Source of the DNA: Mycobacterium gordonae | Lineage (GTDB): Bacteria > Actinomycetota > Actinomycetes > Mycobacteriales > Mycobacteriaceae | Assembly (NCBI RefSeq): GCF_017086405.1 | Contig: NZ_CP070973.1 | Span: forward strand, 3,442,739-3,506,738 | DNA length: 64,000 nt | Direction of reading: 5' to 3' | Notes under the pieces: generated by a model | Database searches by the model: none | What the model was told of the DNA's origin: nothing | What the model saw: the letters and a program-made list of their open reading frames with translations, nothing else | Program-made: the position numbers and the translations under genes | In this document: piece by piece, positions 42,472 to 52,504 of the stretch | Numbering within the stretch: position 1 is the stretch's first letter | How the letters are laid out: every line of letters begins with the position of its first letter

Positions 42472-44648
42472 TTGAGCGGAAACGCGGTCCGCCTGCAGGC
42501 GATCAACAATGTCGAGGCTTATGTACCCCCGGCGATCAGTTTTGTACCGGGTGAAGCCCGGGAGAGATCTTCGGCTCCAACGTTTTCACCAAGGCCGAGA
42601 TGCAGGCGCGGCTGCCGAAAGCGGTATTCAAGTCGATCGTGGCGACAATCGAGAAAGGTGCCCCCCTGGACCCCGCCGTCGCCGACACGGTCGCGGTGGC
42701 GATGAAGGACTGGGCGCTGGAGAAAGGCGCCACCCACTACGCGCACGTCTTCTACCCCATGACCGGCCTGACCGCTGAGAAGCACGACAGTTTCCTCGAA
42801 CCGGTATCCGACGGGGCCACGCTGGCGGAGTTCGCCGGCAAGACCCTGATCCAAGGCGAGCCCGATGCCTCCAGCTTTCCCTCCGGCGGATTGCGCAGCA
42901 CCTTCGAGGCGCGCGGCTACACCGGCTGGGATGTCACCAGCCCGGCCTACATCTTGGAAAACCCGAACGGCAATACGCTCTGCATTCCAACGGTTTTCGT
43001 CTCCATGACCGGTGAGGCGCTGGATTACAAGACCCCGCTGCTACGCAGCCAGCAGGCAATGGGCATTCACGCCGAACGCATCCTGACCCTGTTCGGGCAC
43101 AAAGACCTCAACAAAGTCGTGTCCTTCTGCGGGCCCGAACAGGAGTACTTCCTGGTCGACCGCCACTTCTTCCTGGCCCGGCCCGACCTCATCAACGCCG
43201 GACGCACGGTGTTCGGCGCCAAGCCGCCCAAGGGTCAGGAGTTCGACGACCACTACTTCGGCGCGGTGCCCGAGCGCGTCCTGGGCTTCATGATGGACAC
43301 CGAGCGGGAGTTGTTCAAACTCGGCATTCCGGCCAAGACCCGCCATAACGAGGTGGCTCCCGGCCAGTTCGAGGTGGCACCCATGTTCGAGCGGGCCAAC
43401 ATCGCCTCCGACCATCAGCAACTGCTGATGACGATCTTCAAGACCATCGCCAAGAAGCACGGCATGGAATGCCTGTTCCACGAGAAGCCGTTCGCCGGTG
43501 TGAACGGCTCGGGCAAGCACGTCAACTTCTCGGTGGGCAATTCCGAGCTGGGTTCGCTGCTGGTGCCGGGCGACACACCGCACGAGAACGCACAGTTCCT
43601 GGTGTTTTGCGCGGCGGTGATCCGCGCCGTGCACAAGTTCGCCGGCCTGCTCCGGGTGTCGGTCGCCTCGGCCACCAACGATCATCGGCTGGGTGCCAAC
43701 GAGGCGCCGCCGGCGATCATCTCGATCTTCCTCGGCGAGCAGCTTGCCGATGTGTTCGAGCAGATCGCCAAGGGTGCGGCGACATCGTCAAAAGGCAAGG
43801 GCACCATGATCATCGGTGTCGACACACTGCCACACCTGCCCACCGACGCGGGGGACCGCAACAGGACCAGCCCGTTCGCGTTCACCGGCAACCGATTCGA
43901 GTTCCGGGCACCGGGTTCGGGGCAGACCGTCGCAGTGCCGATGATCGTGCTGAACACGATCATGGCCGACTCGTTCGACTACATGGCGACGATCCTTGAG
44001 CAGGCCGTCTCCGACGGTGAGGATTTCGACGCCGCGGTGCAGAAGTTGCTCACCGATGTCATCACCGAACACGGTGCCGTGGTGTTCAACGGCGACGGCT
44101 ACTCGGAGAACTGGCAGATCGAGGCCGCCGAGCGCGGGCTGCCTAACCTCAAGACCACGTTGGACGCCATCCCGGAGCTGATCAAGCCCGAAGCCGTGGC
44201 GGTATTCGAGAAGTACGGGGTCTTCAACGAGCGCGAGTTGCACAGCCGGTACGAGGTGCGCCTCGAGCAGTACGCGTTGACCATCGCGGTCGAGGCGAAG
44301 CTGGCGCTGGAGATGGGCACGACGGTCATCCTGCCGGCTGCCGTGCGCTACCAGACGGAGCTCGCGCAGAATGTCGCCACCTTGAAGGCCGCCGGTGTAG
44401 AACCGAACACCGTTGCGCTGGAGGCTGTTTCGGCTCCGCTAGCCGACCTGACGGCAGCACTGTCGACGTTGAAGGCAGCGTTGTCCGACCACTCGGCGAC
44501 CTCGGCGCTCGACGAGGCGACACACGCGCAGAAGGAACTGCTGCCGGCGATGGAGGCGGTGCGCGCCGCGGCTGACGTGCTGGAAGGCATTGTGGCTGAC
44601 GACCTTTGGCCGTTGCCGACCTACCAGGAGATGCTCTACATCCTGTAG
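42472..44648 (+). CDS. Type III glutamine synthetase (GlnN-like) with an apparent 1-nt frameshift
   Basis: The TTG at 42472 (AGGA upstream) opens [25 protein letters not shown], then the frame breaks. The correct continuation, [20 protein letters not shown], lies in another frame from 42558. One base is missing in the CCC run at 42557-42559. Repaired, the protein is 725 residues, the normal GSIII length. Downstream motifs: [12 protein letters not shown] (metal-binding Glu), [28 protein letters not shown] and [11 protein letters not shown] (ATP/ammonia site). GSIII condenses glutamate and ammonia with ATP. If the shift is real, translation could start at the ATG at 42600 but would lack the conserved N-terminus. 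Confidence 0.9.
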
Positions 44649-44656
44649 CAGACCGT

Positions 44657-44718
44657 CGTCGGGCGTGAGGGCCGGCCGCAACAGCGGACCCGGTGATTCC
44701 CGGCCCTCACGTCCGGCG
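44657..44718. terminator. Strong GC hairpin between convergent glutamine synthetase and PPE genes
   Basis: CGTCGGGCGTGAGGGCCGG (44657-44675) pairs with CCGGCCCTCACGTCCGGCG (44700-44718) at 17 of 19 positions around a 24-base loop. The right arm includes the PPE stop codon. There is no U-tract, as is usual in mycobacteria. Likely a bidirectional terminator. Confidence 0.6.
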
Positions 44719-46125
44719 ACTCCCGTCATCCCAGGTCGCGGGCATCATCGGCACCGTCGGCGCGTCGGTGAATGCACTACCGGCGAGCCTGGTCAACCCA
44801 CCGGCGGTGTCGATGTGGGGAAGCGTTGCGGTGCCGGTGAATCCGAGCGATCCGGCCCCCGCCTTCGAGTGGCCGGCCAGGGGCTCCTCCGGGCTCGCGG
44901 CGTCATCGAGGGTCAGGAACTCGTCGCGGTAGCCGCGGCGGTCGAGTTGGGCGCGTCGGCGTCTGCGGACCGGGACGGTGCCGCTGGGTGCGTCGGCGCG
45001 CACCGCGGCCGTCTGCGACGCGGGTGCGCTGGCGGTCGCCCGATTGTGCTGGGCAGGGCCAAAAGTCGGGCCGGGCCCCGCTCCGCCTACAAGGTAGGCG
45101 GGTCCGTGCAGCGGGATTGACGGGGCCGCACTTGCCGTGGCACTTGCCGGGGGCGCCTGATGGACGGGCCCGGAAGTCGGTGTCGTGCCGGCTGTCGCGG
45201 TGACCGATACGTCAAGACCGGCGACGGGCATCACAGCATCTGCGACAGCGACAGGCACGTCAGCGGCAGCTTCTTCCGCTATTGCCGGGAGGACGCACAG
45301 CGCGGAAAGTCCAAGTGCAAGCGGAATCGCGGCGAAGCCGGGCGCGGAGATGACGGTGTAGATGGGTGACCCCAGCAGGGCGAACGTGGCGGCGTAGGCG
45401 AAGACGTAGATCAGCGGAAGCCAGGTGGTCAATGCGACCGCGGGATTGGTGACGAAGTCGGCGACGATCTGCACCAGGGTGCCGAACGGATTGGTGACCA
45501 GTGCCTTGAGTACCCGGTACATGCTCGAGAAATGCTCGGACCAGGCCAGCACTTCTTCGATGGGATCGGTGGGAGTGACGGTCGTGGCCGCTGCGGCCAG
45601 GACCGGTGGTGACGGTTGCGTGGGCACCACCGCCGACCGCGCGGAAGCCGAAACTGCCTGGTAAACGGTCATTATCGTGGCGGCCTGCAACCACATGCGG
45701 GCGTATTCCGCTTCGTTCAGCGCGATCGGGATCGTGTTGCTGCCGAAGAAGTTCGTCGCGACCAGCACGCCGTGTACGGCATGATTGGCCGCCAGTTCGG
45801 CCAGGGTCGGCATCGCTGCCAGCGCAGCGGTGTACGCGGCCGCTGCCACCTCGTGCTGGGCCGCGGCGCCGGCGCTCTTGGCGCTGGTCTGCATGAGCCA
45901 GTCCAGGTATGGCAGGTGCGCCGCCGCGTAGCGCTCGGCGCTCGGGCCGTCCCACGCCCCGCCGTGGACCGCAGCAATCGTCGCTGACAACTCGGTTGCG
46001 ACCGCGGCGAACTCGGTGCTGAGGGTCTGCCATCCCGATGCGGCGGCCAGGAGGGATCCGGCGCCCGGACCACAACTCAGCAGGCTCGAGTGCACTTCCG
46101 GAGGGGCCGCCATCCACGCCGTCAT
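44707..46125 (-). CDS. PPE protein of the PPW subfamily, PPE37-like
   Basis: 472 residues from the ATG at 46125, chosen because GAGGAGG sits five bases upstream and [20 protein letters not shown] is the standard PPE start; in-frame ATGs at 46149 and 46161 lack such a site. The PPE domain (1-180) carries WxG-type GGAWDG. The C-terminus has GFTGT and PMMPATW, the paired GFxGT and PxxPxxW motifs that define the PPW group. Length and iron-box promoter recall M. tuberculosis PPE37 (Rv2123, about 473 aa from memory), linked to heme/iron use. Such proteins are exported by an ESX system to the outer membrane. No PE partner is adjacent. Confidence 0.88.
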   Translation of the reverse strand: MTAWMAAPPEVHSSLLSCGPGAGSLLAAASGWQTLSTEFAAVATELSATIAAVHGGAWDGPSAERYAAAHLPYLDWLMQTSAKSAGAAAQHEVAAAAYTAALAAMPTLAELAANHAVHGVLVATNFFGSNTIPIALNEAEYARMWLQAATIMTVYQAVSASARSAVVPTQPSPPVLAAAATTVTPTDPIEEVLAWSEHFSSMYRVLKALVTNPFGTLVQIVADFVTNPAVALTTWLPLIYVFAYAATFALLGSPIYTVISAPGFAAIPLALGLSALCVLPAIAEEAAADVPVAVADAVMPVAGLDVSVTATAGTTPTSGPVHQAPPASATASAAPSIPLHGPAYLVGGAGPGPTFGPAQHNRATASAPASQTAAVRADAPSGTVPVRRRRRAQLDRRGYRDEFLTLDDAASPEEPLAGHSKAGAGSLGFTGTATLPHIDTAGGLTRLAGSAFTDAPTVPMMPATWDDGSRRT

Positions 46126-46167
46126 CGGTACCTCCTCGATCGATGTCATCACTCCCGCCATCGGAAG

Positions 46168-46206
46168 TTAGTGTTGGATAACCTAACTTAAATTAGGGTG
46201 ACCTAT
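46168..46206 (-). promoter_or_regulatory. Two adjacent IdeR-like iron boxes
   Basis: TTAGTGTTGGATAACCTAA (46168-46186) matches the IdeR consensus TTAGGTTAGGCTAACCTAA at 15 of 19 positions. TTAAATTAGGGTGACCTAT (46188-46206) matches at 14 of 19. They are one base apart, 43 bp upstream of the PPE start, in an AT-rich patch. IdeR with Fe(II) would repress the PPE gene, so it should be induced by iron starvation. pknE lies on the other side, its ATG 187 bp away. Confidence 0.75.
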
Positions 46207-46392
46207 CCACTATTCAGAGGAAGTGCTTAGGCGCGTCGCCCACCTGGCCGGCAAAGCGCGCCTCGCTGTAGCCGAAACCATTAGCCTTATGCCTGGCACG
46301 CAACCGCGTACTCGTGTCCGGCGCGGATCATGGTCGGGGCGCGAAGGCACCTCGGATCTACGGCTGCGCGAAAGGTGGGTGAGAAGTCGGCG

Positions 46393-48216
46393 ATGGGTGA
46401 CACGTCCGAGGGTTCGCGGGTGGGGACGCAGTTCGGGCCATACCGGTTGCGGCGCCTGGTGGGGCGCGGCGGCATGGGCGACGTCTACGAGGCCGAGGAC
46501 ACGGTGCGCGAGCGCGTCGTCGCCCTGAAACTGATGTCGCAATCGCTGTCGCAGGACCCGGTTTTCCGTACCCGGATGCAACGCGAAGCGCGTACCGCCG
46601 GGCGGTTGCAGGAACCGCATGTCGTGCCGATCCACGACTACGGAGAGATCGACGGTCAGCTGTATGTGGACATGCGTCTGATCGACGGCAAAGACCTGGC
46701 CGCCATCTTGAAGCGGTTCGGCCCACTCACCCCGCCGCGCGCGGTGGCGATCATCCGGCAGATCGGCGCGGCGCTGGACGCGGCACATGCCGACGGAGTG
46801 ACGCATCGCGACGTCAAGCCGGAGAACATCCTCGTCAGCGCCGACGACTTCGCGTATCTGGTCGATTTCGGCATCGCCAGCGCGGGTTCGGACGAGAAGC
46901 TCACCCAGATCGGCAGCACGGTCGGAACCCTGTATTACATGGCTCCGGAGCGGTTCGGCGAGGCCGAAGAAGTGACCTACCGGGCCGACATCTACGCGTT
47001 GGCCTGCGTGTTATACGAATGCTTGGCCGGTTCCCCGCCGTACCGGGGCGACCAGCTCAGCGTGATGGGCTCGCATCTCAACCAGCCTATTCCGCGGCCC
47101 AGCCTCGCGCGCCCAGGTATCCCGGCGGCCTTCGACCAGGTGATCGCACGTGGCATGGCCAAGAATCCGGCCGATCGCTATCCCACCTGCGGCGACCTGT
47201 CGGCGGCGGCATACGCGGCGCTGGCCACGCCGGACCAGGACCGCGCCGCCGACATCTTGGAGCGCAGTCAGGTCGGACAATTGCCACCACCCCAGTTCGC
47301 CGGTCAGACGCCCGGAAGTTTCCCCACCACGCCGCCGCCCCCGATGGCACCGGCAGCACAGTGGCCGACCCAGGTTCCGGGGACCCAGCCCGCGGCCCAG
47401 GGCGGCCCCGCGGCGGCGCCCTGGGCCGGTACGCACGGCTGGGGAGCCGCGGGCGCCGGCAGCAGCGGCGCACCGCCGTGGGGACAACCGCCGCCGCCCC
47501 GCGGGACTGGCCTGCTGCGCAAGCCTTGGTTGTGGGCAGGGTTCGCCATCGCCGTGATCGTGGCGGTCGCGGGCGGGCTGATCATCGGCTTCTCCCAGCC
47601 CAAGCACGGAGCCTCACCGTCCAAATCGTCGACGCCGCCACCGGCCCCTGACGCGGTGCAGTTGAATGTGCTCAATGACGGCGTGTTTATCGGCAGCTCG
47701 GCGGCCGTCGCCACGATCGACGTCTTCAACGAACCGATCTGCCCGCCGTGCGGCGCGTTCATCAGGTCTTACGCCAGCGACATCGACACCGCGGTGAACA
47801 ACAAGAAACTCGCGGTGCGCTATCACCTGCTGAACTTCCTCGACGAGCAGTCGCACACCAAGAATTATTCGACCCGCGCCATCGCCGCCTCGTATTGTGT
47901 CGCGGCGCAGAATGATCCGAAGGTTTACACCGATTTCTACTCGGCCCTGTTCGGCAGTGACTTTCAGCCGCAGGAGAACGCACCGGCGGATCGCACCGAC
48001 GCGGAACTGGCACACCTGGCGCAAACCGTCGGGGCCAACAGCACCGCCACCAACTGCATTAAGTCGGGCGCCGACCTCGGCACTGCCCAAACCAAGGCCA
48101 GCAATGCAAGCGTGTCGTTGGCCGGCTTCAATGCCAACGGCACGCCGTTCGTATGGGATGGCAGCGGCGGTGTGGACCTGCAGAATCCCAACTGGCTGAC
48201 GAAATTGATCGGATGA
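46393..48216 (+). CDS. pknE: Receptor Ser/Thr kinase PknE with periplasmic DsbG-like domain
   Basis: About 607 residues from ATG 46393 (MGDTSEGSRVGTQFGPYRLR); an earlier in-frame ATG at 46330 adds 21 residues not seen in PknE. Kinase domain about 1-275: GRGGMGDVY, VVALKLM, HRDVKPENILVS, DFGIA, GTLYYMAPER. Pro/Gly/Gln-rich juxtamembrane 300-375, longer than in M. tuberculosis, accounting for much of the extra length. Membrane helix about 377-400. The outside domain has a thioredoxin-like CPPC motif in EPICPPCGAFIRSYASD, and FGSDFQPQENAPADRTDAE. Near-identical motifs in M. tuberculosis PknE (Rv1743) are recalled. It senses redox or nitric oxide stress. SRPBCC and tex follow closely. Confidence 0.96.
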   Translation: MGDTSEGSRVGTQFGPYRLRRLVGRGGMGDVYEAEDTVRERVVALKLMSQSLSQDPVFRTRMQREARTAGRLQEPHVVPIHDYGEIDGQLYVDMRLIDGKDLAAILKRFGPLTPPRAVAIIRQIGAALDAAHADGVTHRDVKPENILVSADDFAYLVDFGIASAGSDEKLTQIGSTVGTLYYMAPERFGEAEEVTYRADIYALACVLYECLAGSPPYRGDQLSVMGSHLNQPIPRPSLARPGIPAAFDQVIARGMAKNPADRYPTCGDLSAAAYAALATPDQDRAADILERSQVGQLPPPQFAGQTPGSFPTTPPPPMAPAAQWPTQVPGTQPAAQGGPAAAPWAGTHGWGAAGAGSSGAPPWGQPPPPRGTGLLRKPWLWAGFAIAVIVAVAGGLIIGFSQPKHGASPSKSSTPPPAPDAVQLNVLNDGVFIGSSAAVATIDVFNEPICPPCGAFIRSYASDIDTAVNNKKLAVRYHLLNFLDEQSHTKNYSTRAIAASYCVAAQNDPKVYTDFYSALFGSDFQPQENAPADRTDAELAHLAQTVGANSTATNCIKSGADLGTAQTKASNASVSLAGFNANGTPFVWDGSGGVDLQNPNWLTKLIG

Positions 48217-48220
48217 TCCG

Positions 48221-48706
48221 ATGACCGAACGTCTCGAAACCCAACGCACCATTTCGGCGCCCCCGGCGAAGATCTTCGCCGTGCTGTGCGACCCGCACGG
48301 GCACGTCGCAATCGATTCGTCGGGGATGCTGCAGGACGCCGACGGCGACCCGGTATCCGCGGTAGGCGACACTTTCGTGGTCCACATGGACCGCGAATCG
48401 CTCAACGACTTCCCGCAACTGGGAAAGTACGACGTCACGGTCGAGATCACGCAGTTCGAAGCGGACCGGGCGATCGCCTGGACCATCCTCGGACAGATCC
48501 GTCCACAAATCGGCCACACCTACGGTTATCGCCTCGAGCCGGCCGACGATGGCGCGGCCACCGTGGTCACGTCGTTCTATGACTGGTCGAACATCGACCA
48601 GCAGTGGCGCGACGCCGGCATCTTTCCCGTCATCTCCGAGGGTGCTCTCCGGGCGACGTTGGGCATCCTGGACCGCACCGTGCGGGGGCGCGCCGGACCC
48701 GGTTGA
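48221..48706 (+). CDS. SRPBCC-family (START-like) protein
   Basis: 161 residues. ETQRTISAPPAKIFAVLCDPHGHVAIDSSG is the classic opening of polyketide cyclase/START-like proteins. VGDTFVVHMD, YDVTVEITQFEADRAIAWTI, GYRLEP and TVVTSFYDWS continue the helix-grip beta strands that form a hydrophobic ligand pocket. Ligand unknown; no signal peptide. It starts 4 bp after the pknE stop, so translation is probably coupled. The next gene, tex, begins 36 bp later. Confidence 0.85.
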   Translation: MTERLETQRTISAPPAKIFAVLCDPHGHVAIDSSGMLQDADGDPVSAVGDTFVVHMDRESLNDFPQLGKYDVTVEITQFEADRAIAWTILGQIRPQIGHTYGYRLEPADDGAATVVTSFYDWSNIDQQWRDAGIFPVISEGALRATLGILDRTVRGRAGPG

Positions 48707-48742
48707 CGGGTGCTGTCGGGGGTGTTCGGTAGGGTCCTCCGG

Positions 48743-51112
48743 GTGACTCCGACAGCCGCCATCAAATCCGTAAACGCCCGTCTCGCTGAGGAACTGGCGA
48801 TCGAACTGCCCCAGGTCGTCGCGGCGGTCAAGCTGCTCGACGGGGGCGCCACCGTGCCGTTCATCGCCCGTTACCGCAAAGAGGTCACCGGCAGCCTGGA
48901 CGACGGGCAGCTTCGCACCCTCGAAGAGCGGTTGCGGTACCTTCGCGAACTCGACGAACGTCGCGGCGCGGTGCTGGCGTCGATCGCGGAACAGGGCAAG
49001 CTGACCGATGAGCTGAAGGCCGCGTTGCTGTCCGCGGGCACCAAAGCGCGGGTGGAAGACATCTACCTGCCGTACAAGCCCAAGCGCCGGACCAAGGCGC
49101 AGGCTGCCCGCGAAGCGGGCCTGGAGCCGCTGGCCGACCGGCTGATCAGCGACCCGACCCTGGTCCCCGAAACCGTCGCAGCGGAGTTCGCCGGCACCGA
49201 TTTCCCTGATGTCGCGGATGCCGCGGCCGCGCTGGAGGGTGCCCGCCACATCCTCATCGAGCGGGCGGGCGAGGACGCCGAACTGGTCGGCGCGGTTCGT
49301 GAGACGTTCTGGGGGCGGGCTGCGCTGCGCACCACGCCGTGGTCCGAGGACGTTGCGAAAAGTGCTGACGCCCAGAAGTTCCGCGACTATTTCGACTTTT
49401 CCGAGCAGCTCGAGGACATGCCGTCGCACCGGGTGCTGGCTGTGCTGCGTGGCGAGAAGGAGAAGGCTCTGGCGTTCAGCTTCGACGCCGGGCCCGACGA
49501 TGTCTACGAGGCGATGATCGCGCGCACTCTCGATGTCGATCTGTCGGCCGGGGCCGCGGCGCACCCGGCCCAGCGGTGGCTGGCCACCACCGTCAGCCTG
49601 GCCTGGCGGGCCAGACTCATGTTCTCCGCGACCGTCGATGCTCGCATGCGGTTGCGACAGCGGGCCGAGGAGGAAGCCGTGGCGGTGTTCGCCAGAAACC
49701 TCAAGGATCTGTTGCTCGCCGCGCCGGCCGGTGCCCGCACCACGTTGGGCCTCGATCCCGGTTTCCGCACCGGCGTCAAGGTGGCCGTCGTCGACGGCAC
49801 CGGCAAGGTGCTCGACACCTGCGCGATCTACCCGCACCAACCGCAACGGCAGTGGGATGTCGCCAAGGCGACCCTCGCCGCGCTGGTCGCCCGCCACGGT
49901 GTGGAGTTGATCGCGGTGGGTAACGGCACGGCATCACGTGAAACCGACGCGCTGGCAAGCGAATTGATCGCCGACATACGGGCAACCGGCGTGCGGGCGC
50001 CGGCGCAGGCGATGGTGAGCGAGGCTGGCGCCTCGGTGTATTCGGCTTCGGCATACGCGGCGCACGAACTGCCCGATCTCGATGTGACGCTGCGCGGGGC
50101 GGTGTCGATCGCCCGGCGCTTGCAAGACCCGCTCGCCGAACTGGTGAAGATCGAACCGAAATCCATCGGTGTCGGTCAATATCAACATGACGTCACTCCC
50201 GGGATTCTCGCCCGGAGCCTGGACGCGGTGGTCGAGGACGCCGTGAACGCCGTGGGCGTTGATCTGAACACCGCGTCGGTGCCTTTGTTGGCACGGGTGT
50301 CCGGCATCTCCGAATCCCTCGCCGAGGCCATCGTCGCCTACCGCGACAACACCGGCCCATTCGCCAACCGTCGTGCGCTGCTTGACGTTCCTCGCTTGGG
50401 CCCGAAAGCATTTGAACAATGCGCAGGCTTCCTGCGCATCCGTGGCGGCGAGGATCCGCTCGATGCGTCAGGGGTCCACCCTGAGGCATACCCGGTGGTC
50501 CGGCGGATCCTGGACCGTTCGGGGGTAACACTGGCCGAGATCATCGGCGACGCACGTGCGTTGCGCAAGCTTCGACCCGCCGACTTCGCCGACGACAGGT
50601 TCGGCATCCCCACCGTGACCGACATTCTCGCCGAACTGGAGAAGCCGGGCCGTGACCCGCGGCCGGCTTTCACCTCCGCAACGTTCGCAGCCGGTGTGGA
50701 AAAGGTCGCCGATCTCAAGCCGGGCATGATCCTCGAAGGCGTGGTGACCAATGTGGCCGCATTCGGCGCCTTCGTGGATGTCGGCGTGCACCAGGACGGC
50801 TTGGTGCACATCTCCGCGATGGCCGAACGTTACGTCTCTGATCCGCATGAGGTGGTCCGGTCCGGTCAGGTAGTCCGGGTCAAGGTGATGGAGGTCGACG
50901 TCGAACGCCAGCGCATCGGGCTTAGCCTGCGACTCGGCGATCAGCCGCAGCGCGACAAACGTCCCGATCGCTCGTCGGCGTCCCGTGCCGGGGGCAAAAG
51001 TGCTCCCCAGCAACGTAATTCGCCGCACGCGCGAAACGGCGGCCGCAGGGCACCCGAACCGGCCGGGAACTCCATGGCGCAGGCATTGCGCGACGCCGGC
51101 TTCGGGCGGTGA
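48743..51112 (+). CDS. tex: Tex-family RNA-binding transcription accessory protein
   Basis: 789 residues from GTG 48743 (VTPTAAIKSVNARLAEEL); an ORF-extending start 11 codons earlier is less family-like. Order: N-terminal helical domain with ATVPFIARYRKEVTGSLDD, helix-turn-helix repeats, YqgF/RNase H-like domain (LGLDPGFRTGVKVAVVD, about 335), then SIGVGQYQHDV, helix-hairpin-helix motifs (VSGISESLAEAIVAYR, PRLGPKAFEQCAGFLRI) and an S1 RNA-binding domain (GMILEGVVTNVAAFGAFVDV, about 661-735). A basic tail follows. Tex proteins bind RNA and RNA polymerase, but their precise role is unclear. Cytoplasmic. Confidence 0.95.
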   Translation: MTPTAAIKSVNARLAEELAIELPQVVAAVKLLDGGATVPFIARYRKEVTGSLDDGQLRTLEERLRYLRELDERRGAVLASIAEQGKLTDELKAALLSAGTKARVEDIYLPYKPKRRTKAQAAREAGLEPLADRLISDPTLVPETVAAEFAGTDFPDVADAAAALEGARHILIERAGEDAELVGAVRETFWGRAALRTTPWSEDVAKSADAQKFRDYFDFSEQLEDMPSHRVLAVLRGEKEKALAFSFDAGPDDVYEAMIARTLDVDLSAGAAAHPAQRWLATTVSLAWRARLMFSATVDARMRLRQRAEEEAVAVFARNLKDLLLAAPAGARTTLGLDPGFRTGVKVAVVDGTGKVLDTCAIYPHQPQRQWDVAKATLAALVARHGVELIAVGNGTASRETDALASELIADIRATGVRAPAQAMVSEAGASVYSASAYAAHELPDLDVTLRGAVSIARRLQDPLAELVKIEPKSIGVGQYQHDVTPGILARSLDAVVEDAVNAVGVDLNTASVPLLARVSGISESLAEAIVAYRDNTGPFANRRALLDVPRLGPKAFEQCAGFLRIRGGEDPLDASGVHPEAYPVVRRILDRSGVTLAEIIGDARALRKLRPADFADDRFGIPTVTDILAELEKPGRDPRPAFTSATFAAGVEKVADLKPGMILEGVVTNVAAFGAFVDVGVHQDGLVHISAMAERYVSDPHEVVRSGQVVRVKVMEVDVERQRIGLSLRLGDQPQRDKRPDRSSASRAGGKSAPQQRNSPHARNGGRRAPEPAGNSMAQALRDAGFGR

Positions 51113-51169
51113 ACCCGGACGGGTAGTACTACTCATCACACCGTCGGGCCGGCTGGGCATGCTGGACGA

Positions 51170-52504
51170 ATGCCCCCCGCTACCTTCATGCCTTCTCCGT
51201 CTGCGGTTTCCACCCATCACAAGCGCGACCGTGCCGTCGACGTCGCACGCTTGACAGCACTGCTCGTGGTGATGTTCGGGCACTGCGCGCTGCTGCTCGC
51301 CACCATCGACTCCGGCGGCGTACGAATCGGCAACCTGCTCGGTGAGATTCCCGCGATCGCCCCGGTGACCTGGGTTGTTCAGGTGATGCCGCTGTTCTTC
51401 CTGGCCGGTGGCGCCGCGGGCGCCTACGGCTGGCACCCGGACACCGCCTGGGGTTCCTGGTTGTTCGCCCGGGCGCAGCGCCTGTGCCGGCCGGTGTTCT
51501 GGTACCTGGCGGCGTGGACGGTGGCGCTGGTCGTGGTGCGGTTAACGGTCGGGGACGAATCCGCCGATGGGCTGGGGCGCGAGTGTGTCGCGTTGCTATG
51601 GTTTCTCGGCGTCTACCTGGTGGTGCTGGCGTTCGTCCCGGCGTTCACCCGTTTGCGGACGGGACGCGCGGTCGTACTGACAGTGGCCGGTCTGCTCGTG
51701 ACCGCAGCTACCGTCGACGGGATCCGGTTCGAGGTGGGAACACCCGAATCCGGTGTCGCCAATTTCCTGGTCGTGTGGTTGATTCCGGTGGTGATCGGGG
51801 TGGCTTACGCCCGCCGGCTGATCGGTGTGCGGGCGGCGCTGGCCGCGGCCGTGTGCGCGTTCACCGCGCAGGTGCTGCTCGCCCTCGCCGGGACATATGA
51901 GGTTTCGTTGGTGGTGACCGGTGCGGAGCGGGTGTCCAACGTGTCGCCCCCGACGTTGTTGCTGGCGCTGCACTGCACCTGGATGTCGTGTGCGTTCGTG
52001 GCCGCTGCGGGGCCGGTTGGGCGCTGGGCGCAGCGTCCCCGGGTCTGGCGTGCCGTCGCAGTGGGCAACGGGGGAGCGATGACGCTGTATCTGTGGCACA
52101 TTCCGGCGATCGCCATCGCCGCCGTCGGTCTGGATGCCGTCGGCCTGGACGCGTATGACGTGCATGCGCCCTGGTTCTGGGCGCTGCTCGCGCTGCGGGC
52201 GGTGGTGTTCGCCGCCGTCATGGCTGTGATGTTCCGGCTGCTCTCACCGCTTGAGCATCGGCGCCTGCCCTGGTGGGACGGGCCGGTCGGCTCCTCTGCT
52301 GGCACCCGGTTGATGGTGGCCGGTGCGCTGACCTGCGTTGCGGGAGTCGCGCTGGTGCTGATGGCCAAGAACGGTCTGGCCGGTGCTGACGGTTGGGCGG
52401 CGCTGGGCGGCTTCGTTGCGGCGGCGGCGGCCGCCCGGCTGGTCAGCCGCGCGCCATCTGCGAGGTCGGAGCTGCCCAGTCCGTCGACACCGTCCGCTGC
52501 TTGA
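51170..52504 (+). CDS. Membrane acyltransferase family 3 (OafA-like)
   Basis: 444 residues with about ten membrane helices. HHKRDRAVDVARLTALLVVMFGHC is the N-terminal block with Arg and the HC motif of acyltransferase-3 proteins; VMPLFFLAGGAAGAYGW is the next conserved loop. These enzymes transfer acetyl or other acyl groups to envelope glycans or lipids, or act as transporters of unknown cargo. No SGNH domain is fused. The last 62 bases overlap the 3' end of the convergent NTF2-like gene. Confidence 0.8.
   Translation: MPPATFMPSPSAVSTHHKRDRAVDVARLTALLVVMFGHCALLLATIDSGGVRIGNLLGEIPAIAPVTWVVQVMPLFFLAGGAAGAYGWHPDTAWGSWLFARAQRLCRPVFWYLAAWTVALVVVRLTVGDESADGLGRECVALLWFLGVYLVVLAFVPAFTRLRTGRAVVLTVAGLLVTAATVDGIRFEVGTPESGVANFLVVWLIPVVIGVAYARRLIGVRAALAAAVCAFTAQVLLALAGTYEVSLVVTGAERVSNVSPPTLLLALHCTWMSCAFVAAAGPVGRWAQRPRVWRAVAVGNGGAMTLYLWHIPAIAIAAVGLDAVGLDAYDVHAPWFWALLALRAVVFAAVMAVMFRLLSPLEHRRLPWWDGPVGSSAGTRLMVAGALTCVAGVALVLMAKNGLAGADGWAALGGFVAAAAAARLVSRAPSARSELPSPSTPSAA

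Noticed and set aside
44707..46161. PPE start at 46161 or 46149
   Set aside because: Neither is preceded by a ribosome binding site, and family proteins begin at the [11 protein letters not shown] segment.
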